A stretch of DNA of 64,000 bases from positions 62,001-126,000 of the forward strand of contig CAVUAN010000008.1 of NCBI GenBank assembly GCA_963739435.1, read 5' to 3'. The stretch is from CAVUAN01 sp963739435. GTDB taxonomy: Bacteria > Acidobacteriota > Thermoanaerobaculia > UBA5066 > Gp7-AA6. This document shows positions 60,269-64,000 of this stretch, piece by piece (the stretch's first letter is position 1; each line of letters starts with the position of its first letter). The notes under the pieces are model-generated. The model worked only from the letters and a program-made list of their open reading frames with translations. It made no database searches and was not told where the DNA came from. The position numbers were made by a program, and so were the translations under genes.

Positions 60269-61939
60269 CTATTTGCGGCGGTTTTGCTCGGCGGCGGCGT
60301 TCATGCGGCGGGCGAGATCGGGGTCGGCCGGCGCAAAGTCGAGCGCGAGGTAGGCGCGGTAGAAGAGGTTGGCGAGGAACGGCTTCCTGCTGTCGAGGGC
60401 CCCGATCGCCTCTCCCTTGAAGAGGAGCGGCAGGTCGTGCTTCATCTGCTGGACGTGGGCTTCGTCGGGATGCTCGGCGGCGACCTGGTTGGCCCACTTC
60501 GCTATTTCCAGCGAAGTATGGGCGCGCTCCTCGATGGGCCGCGCCAGCCAGCGGTTCAGGCGCTGGCGGGCTTTCACCGTGTTGGCTTTCTCGACTGCGG
60601 CCGGCGCTGGCGCTGCCGGGGGGACCGGCGTCGGAACCTGAGCGGGAAGCGCAACCGTCGGCGACGCGACAGCTCGCCCGGTGGGCTGCGGGCGCGGCAC
60701 GCCGACCTGCGTCTGCGAGCCCTCGATGACGCGCGGCGCGGGGACCGTCATCTCGTCAATCGACTCGGTCGGCCTCGGCGTCGGGGGCGCGGGGGAGGGC
60801 TCTGGAGTGGCCGCGGGGGCAGGGGGCTGCGGAGCCGGCCGTTCGCGCCTCGAGATCGTCCAGAGGACTCCCGCGGCGGCGGCCAGGACGAGCGCTCCGA
60901 CAGCCCAGGCGGATGCTCGTACGCGGTGCTTTCCGGACCGTATCTGGACGGTCGGCATGTTGTCCTGGAGCTCTCCCTCCTGCGTGACGGGCGGCGTCAG
61001 TTTCGCCAGGGCGTCAGCGAACTCGCGCGCGTCCTTGAACCGCTTCTCCCGGGGCTTCTCCAGCGCCTTCGTGACGATCGAGGAGAGGGCGGGCGCGATG
61101 CGGGGCGGCACGCGCGTCGTATCCAGGGGAGGAGGGGCCTGGTGGAGGTGCATCCCGAGGTAACCCTCGGGAGTCTGCGACTCGAACGGCGGCCGGCCCG
61201 AGAGCATCTCGAAGAGGACGACGCCGAAGGAGTAGAGGTCGCTGCGGCCGTCCACGGTCTGTCCGCGGGGCAGAGAGCCGGCCTGTTCCGGCGAGCAATA
61301 CTTGAGCTTGCCGACGAACATGCCGGTGCCGGTCATCTGGAGCGACTCCGCGGCGACGCGCTTGGCGATCCCGAGGTCGATGATCTTGGCCTGGAGCCGG
61401 CCGCCCGTCAGCTCCCGCAGCATGATGTTGTCGGGCGAGAGGTCGCGGTGGACGATCCCCTGCGCGTGGATCTCGCCGAGCCCGGCGAGAACCTGCGCGG
61501 CCACTTCGAGGGCGCGCGCCGCGGGCAGCGGCCCGCGCTTCTTCAGCCAGTTCTCGACGGTGACGCCGTCGATGAACTCCCAGACCATGTAGTAGGAGCC
61601 GTCGGGCAGCCGAGAGAAGTCGTAAAGGGCAGCGACGTTGGGATGGCGCACGAGCGTCGCAATGCGGGCTTCTTCCTGGAATCGGCGGGGCTCGCTGCCC
61701 TCGCCCAGCGGATCGGGCTTCGTGATCTTGATGATCCGGATCTCGTCGAGGTGGATGTGGCGGGCCCGGAAGACCTCGCCCATGCCGCCCTCGCCGATCT
61801 TCTCGAGGATCTCGTACTTGCCGTCGAGAGTCTGCCCGGCTGCCAGGCGCGACGCGGCGTAGCCGCAGGAAGGACAGAATCGGGCCTGCGGAGGCACGGC
61901 GGTCCCGCACCGCGGGCACCGCGATTCGCCTGACGCCAT
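60269..61939 (-). CDS. Zinc-ribbon Ser/Thr protein kinase with a C-terminal extracytoplasmic part
   Basis: Membrane-bound Hanks-type kinase of 556 residues. An N-terminal zinc ribbon (CPRCGTAVPPQARFCPSCG, residues 8-26) precedes the kinase domain: IGEGGMGEVFRA, catalytic loop IVHRDLSPDNIML, DLGIAKR (DLG in place of DFG) and the activation part KLKYCSPEQAGSL. A membrane helix follows at about 340 (AWAVGALVLAAAAGVLW), then a long Pro/Ala/Thr linker and a helical end (TSLEIAKWANQVAAEHPDEA). Convergent with the FHA-cyclase, a plausible signalling pair. Confidence 0.92.
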   Translation of the reverse strand: MASGESRCPRCGTAVPPQARFCPSCGYAASRLAAGQTLDGKYEILEKIGEGGMGEVFRARHIHLDEIRIIKITKPDPLGEGSEPRRFQEEARIATLVRHPNVAALYDFSRLPDGSYYMVWEFIDGVTVENWLKKRGPLPAARALEVAAQVLAGLGEIHAQGIVHRDLSPDNIMLRELTGGRLQAKIIDLGIAKRVAAESLQMTGTGMFVGKLKYCSPEQAGSLPRGQTVDGRSDLYSFGVVLFEMLSGRPPFESQTPEGYLGMHLHQAPPPLDTTRVPPRIAPALSSIVTKALEKPREKRFKDAREFADALAKLTPPVTQEGELQDNMPTVQIRSGKHRVRASAWAVGALVLAAAAGVLWTISRRERPAPQPPAPAATPEPSPAPPTPRPTESIDEMTVPAPRVIEGSQTQVGVPRPQPTGRAVASPTVALPAQVPTPVPPAAPAPAAVEKANTVKARQRLNRWLARPIEERAHTSLEIAKWANQVAAEHPDEAHVQQMKHDLPLLFKGEAIGALDSRKPFLANLFYRAYLALDFAPADPDLARRMNAAAEQNRRK

Positions 61940-61986
61940 GGCGCGCGATTGTAACCGGTCGAGGGACGAAGCTTAGAATCGGGTCC

Positions 61987-62541
61987 GTGCATCCCGCCCC
62001 GGTCTTCGTGACGGGCCGCCCGGAAAAGGCGCTCGAGGCCGAACGACTCGGGTATCGGCTCGAGCGGCTCGACCTCGACCTCGTGGAGCCCCAGGCGCTC
62101 GACCCGGCGGAAGTGGTCGAGGCCAAGGCGCGCGAGGCCTGGCGGCGCCTCGAGAGGCCTGTTCTCGTCGAGGACTCGGGGCTCGCTCTCGATGCCTGGG
62201 GCGGCTTCCCCGGCGCTCTGGTCAAGTGGCTCGAAAAGAGCGCCGGCGTCGAAGCGATCGCCCGGATGCTCGAGGCATTCCCCGACCGGCGGGCGACGGC
62301 CACCTGCGCGATCGCGTACTTCGACGGCCAGCGCCTGGTGGCGGCCAGCGGCTCCTGCCGCGGGTCGATCGCCCCGACTCCGCGCGGAGGGGGAGGCTTC
62401 GGCTGGGACGTGCTCTTCGTTCCCGAGGGGCAGCAGCGCACGTTTGCCGAGATGCCGGGCGAGGAAAAGGACCGCGTCTCGCACCGCCGCCGCGCCTGGG
62501 AAGCCCTGGCCCGGAAGCTGCCGCCCGGCCGCCTCGGATAG
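61987..62541 (+). CDS. Non-canonical purine NTP pyrophosphatase (RdgB/HAM1-like)
   Basis: Removes ITP and XTP from the nucleotide pool. 184 residues from a GTG at 61987. Family blocks: FVTGRPEKALEAERLG (where most have TxNxxK), LVEDSGLALDAWGGFPGALV and FGWDVLFVPEGQQRTFAEM with the Lys/Glu pair, followed by RVSHRRRAWEAL. The opening TGRPEKA block is changed from the common TGNxxK, so substrate range may differ. Divergent from the kinase across 47 bp. Confidence 0.87.
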   Translation: MHPAPVFVTGRPEKALEAERLGYRLERLDLDLVEPQALDPAEVVEAKAREAWRRLERPVLVEDSGLALDAWGGFPGALVKWLEKSAGVEAIARMLEAFPDRRATATCAIAYFDGQRLVAASGSCRGSIAPTPRGGGGFGWDVLFVPEGQQRTFAEMPGEEKDRVSHRRRAWEALARKLPPGRLG

Positions 62542-62568
62542 TTCGCGTTGATAGACTTGGCTGCAACC

Positions 62569-62976
62569 ATGGAACGTCCGATCCGCGTCCTGATCGCCAA
62601 GCCGGGCCTGGACGGCCACGACCGCGGGGCCAAGGTCATCGCGCGGGCACTGCGGGACTCCGGCATGGAAGTCATCTACTCCGGGCTGCGGCAGACGCCC
62701 GAGCAGATCGCCGCGGCGGCCATCCAGGAAGACGTGGATGTCGTCGGGCTCTCGATCCTGTCGGGCGCGCACAACGTGCTCTTTCCGGAGATCCTGAAGC
62801 TCCTCAAGGACCAGGGCGGCGAAGACATCCTGGTGCTGGCCGGCGGCATAATTCCCGAAAAGGACATCGCGCCGCTCAAGGCGCTCGGCGTCAAAGAGAT
62901 CTTCCCGCCGGGAACGCCGACGCAGGCGCTGGTCGATTTCATCCGCCGCGAGGCCGGCGAGAAAGCGCGACGCTGA
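62569..62976 (+). CDS. Methylmalonyl-CoA mutase-type B12-binding subunit
   Basis: Small cobalamin-binding partner of an acyl-CoA mutase, 135 residues from the ATG at 62569; an upstream TTG at 62548 is weaker. The B12 motif is in KPGLDGHDRGAKVIARAL (DxHxxG), followed by VDVVGLSILSGAHN and VLAGGIIPEKDI, the usual MCM C-terminal fold. The large mutase subunit is not in the window. It precedes a biotin-carboxylase-type beta subunit, so propionate or branched-chain acyl-CoA use is likely. Confidence 0.92.
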   Translation: MERPIRVLIAKPGLDGHDRGAKVIARALRDSGMEVIYSGLRQTPEQIAAAAIQEDVDVVGLSILSGAHNVLFPEILKLLKDQGGEDILVLAGGIIPEKDIAPLKALGVKEIFPPGTPTQALVDFIRREAGEKARR

Positions 62977-62981
62977 CATCC

Positions 62982-64000
62982 TTGGATCGCCTTGCGTCCC
63001 GCGTCGACACGGCTTCGCCTGAGTTTCAGGAGCGCCGCCGCTCGCTCGAGTCGCTGGTCGCGAAACTGCGCGAGGAGATCGCGAAGGCCCGGCAGGGCGG
63101 AGCCGGCCGCGATCGGCAGCTCGAACAAAAGAAGATGCTCGTGCGCGACCGGGTGGACGCGCTGCTCGACCCGGGCTCGCCTTTCCTGGAGCTCTCTCCG
63201 CTGGCCGCCCACGGGCTCTACGGCGGCGAGGCCCCGGGTGCCGGGCTCGTGACCGGCATCGGACGCGTGTCCGGGCGGGAAGTCATGGTCATCGCCAACG
63301 ACGCGACGGTCAAGGGCGGCACGTACCTTCCGATGACGGTCAAGAAACACCTGCGGGCACAGGAGATCGCCGAGCAGAACCGCCTGCCGTGCGTCTACCT
63401 CGTCGACTCGGGCGGAGCCTTCCTGCCGCTCCAGGCCGAGGTCTTCCCTGACCGCGAACACTTCGGGCGGATCTTCTACAACCAGGCGCGCATGTCGGCG
63501 AAAAGGATCCCGCAGGTGGCGGCGGTCATGGGCTCCTGCACGGCAGGCGGCGCTTACGTGCCCGCCATGTCGGACGAAGCGATCATCGTGAAGGGGACCG
63601 GCACGATCTTTCTGGCGGGCCCCCCGCTCGTCAAGGCTGCCACCGGCGAGGAGGTTTCGGCCGAGGAGCTGGGCGGCGCCGACGTCCACACGCGGATCTC
63701 CGGAGTGGCGGACCACTTTGCCGAGGACGACGTCCACGCGCTCGAGATCGTGCGTTCGGTCGTGGCGAACCTCGGCGCGGGCAAGTCGCTGCCCGCCGAC
63801 CTCGCAGCGCCCGAGGAGCCCGCCTACGACCCGAAGGAGATCTACGGCGTCCTCCCGACCGACGCGCGTCAACCTTACGACGTGCACGAGGTCATCGCCC
63901 GCCTCGTCGACGGCTCGCGCTTCCAGGAGTTCAAGGCGCGCTACGGCCCGACTCTCGTCTGCGGGTTCGCCAGGCTCTCGGGGTTTCTCGTCGGCATCGT
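62982..64000 (+). CDS. Acyl-CoA carboxylase beta subunit (methylcrotonyl-CoA type), cut by window edge
   Basis: Carboxyltransferase subunit of a biotin-dependent acyl-CoA carboxylase. The start is a TTG at 62982 (or a CTG overlapping the previous stop, CTGA), and the frame is open to the window end, about 340 residues. Blocks: GLVTGIGRVSGREVMVIAND and ATVKGGTYLPMTVKKHLRAQ, then VDSGGAFLPLQAEVFPD, MGSCTAGGAYVPAMSDE and GTIFLAGPPLVKAATGEEVS. The VKGGTYLP and LQAEVFPDREHFG blocks fit methylcrotonyl- or geranyl-CoA carboxylases more than propionyl-CoA. Substrate is not certain. Confidence 0.92.
   Translation, partial: MDRLASRVDTASPEFQERRRSLESLVAKLREEIAKARQGGAGRDRQLEQKKMLVRDRVDALLDPGSPFLELSPLAAHGLYGGEAPGAGLVTGIGRVSGREVMVIANDATVKGGTYLPMTVKKHLRAQEIAEQNRLPCVYLVDSGGAFLPLQAEVFPDREHFGRIFYNQARMSAKRIPQVAAVMGSCTAGGAYVPAMSDEAIIVKGTGTIFLAGPPLVKAATGEEVSAEELGGADVHTRISGVADHFAEDDVHALEIVRSVVANLGAGKSLPADLAAPEEPAYDPKEIYGVLPTDARQPYDVHEVIARLVDGSRFQEFKARYGPTLVCGFARLSGFLVGI

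Overview
The window is a visibly GC-rich bacterial chromosome segment. Gene density is high, start and stop codons of neighbours often overlap (ATGA, GTGA, CTGA), and GTG/TTG starts are common. Gene content suggests a member of the Acidobacteriota or a similar GC-rich diderm: long TPR protein, Yip1 protein, TolC-type porin, RlpA lipoprotein, FHA-GAF-cyclase, zinc-ribbon Ser/Thr kinase, DUF2330 and NamZ proteins. The phylum is inferred from gene content only. About a dozen genes, including normally essential ones such as ddl, are broken by single-base frame changes. This looks more like indel error in the sequence than gene decay.

Layout. 1-12.7 kb: tail of rnhB, a frame-broken TPR protein, the two ATPases of an oligopeptide ABC transporter, a TolC-like protein with a Yip1 protein and a LolD/MacB-type ATPase, then on the minus strand a penicillin-acylase-family hydrolase and an M61 peptidase. 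12.7-23.1 kb: ribBA, an SPFH protein, a molybdenum-cofactor cluster (mobA, moaC, moaA, a MogA/MoaB protein and MobB fused to a NamZ-like domain), a HAD phosphatase, serA and ddl. 23.2-28.9 kb: a run of small minus-strand accessory genes (UV-damage glycosylase, DUF488, DinB, DUF1801, GNAT) and a tightly overlapping four-gene operon of unknown role.

28.9-37.6 kb: a gene-cassette array of a chromosomal integron with no integrase in the window (a CALIN). Seven complete attC sites (58, 59 or 70 bp, several identical) and a set of half sites separate small genes on the minus strand. In most cassettes the attC is translatable in one frame (it reads PNPRLQRT...PLSRQPLG), and that frame ends on, or within a few bases of, the start codon of the next cassette gene, or runs straight into it. 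Several of these leader frames also begin on the stop codon of the previous gene. The array therefore reads as a chain of coupled ORFs joined by translated attC sites. Two genes (a PhoD-like phosphatase and an opposite-strand secreted protein) sit inside split attC sites bounded by 5-bp repeats.

37.9-49 kb: a broken DUF2330 protein with an RnfD-like membrane protein, a metallophosphoesterase, a Fpg/Nei glycosylase, a cNMP-domain histidine kinase paired with a response regulator-thioredoxin reductase fusion, and a minus-strand operon of an ABC-2 exporter, an ornithine cyclodeaminase-like protein and a threonine dehydratase-like protein. 49-64 kb: phospholipid genes (CDP-alcohol phosphatidyltransferase, CDP-diglyceride synthase, 1-acylglycerol-phosphate acyltransferase), rlpA, purB, rmuC, arginine deiminase and ornithine carbamoyltransferase, an SH3-TonB protein, FHA-GAF-adenylate cyclase, a Ser/Thr kinase, an ITPase-like protein, a B12-binding mutase subunit and the start of an acyl-CoA carboxylase beta subunit. 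Three copies of a REP-like palindromic repeat lie in this last part. No tRNA, rRNA or CRISPR array was seen.
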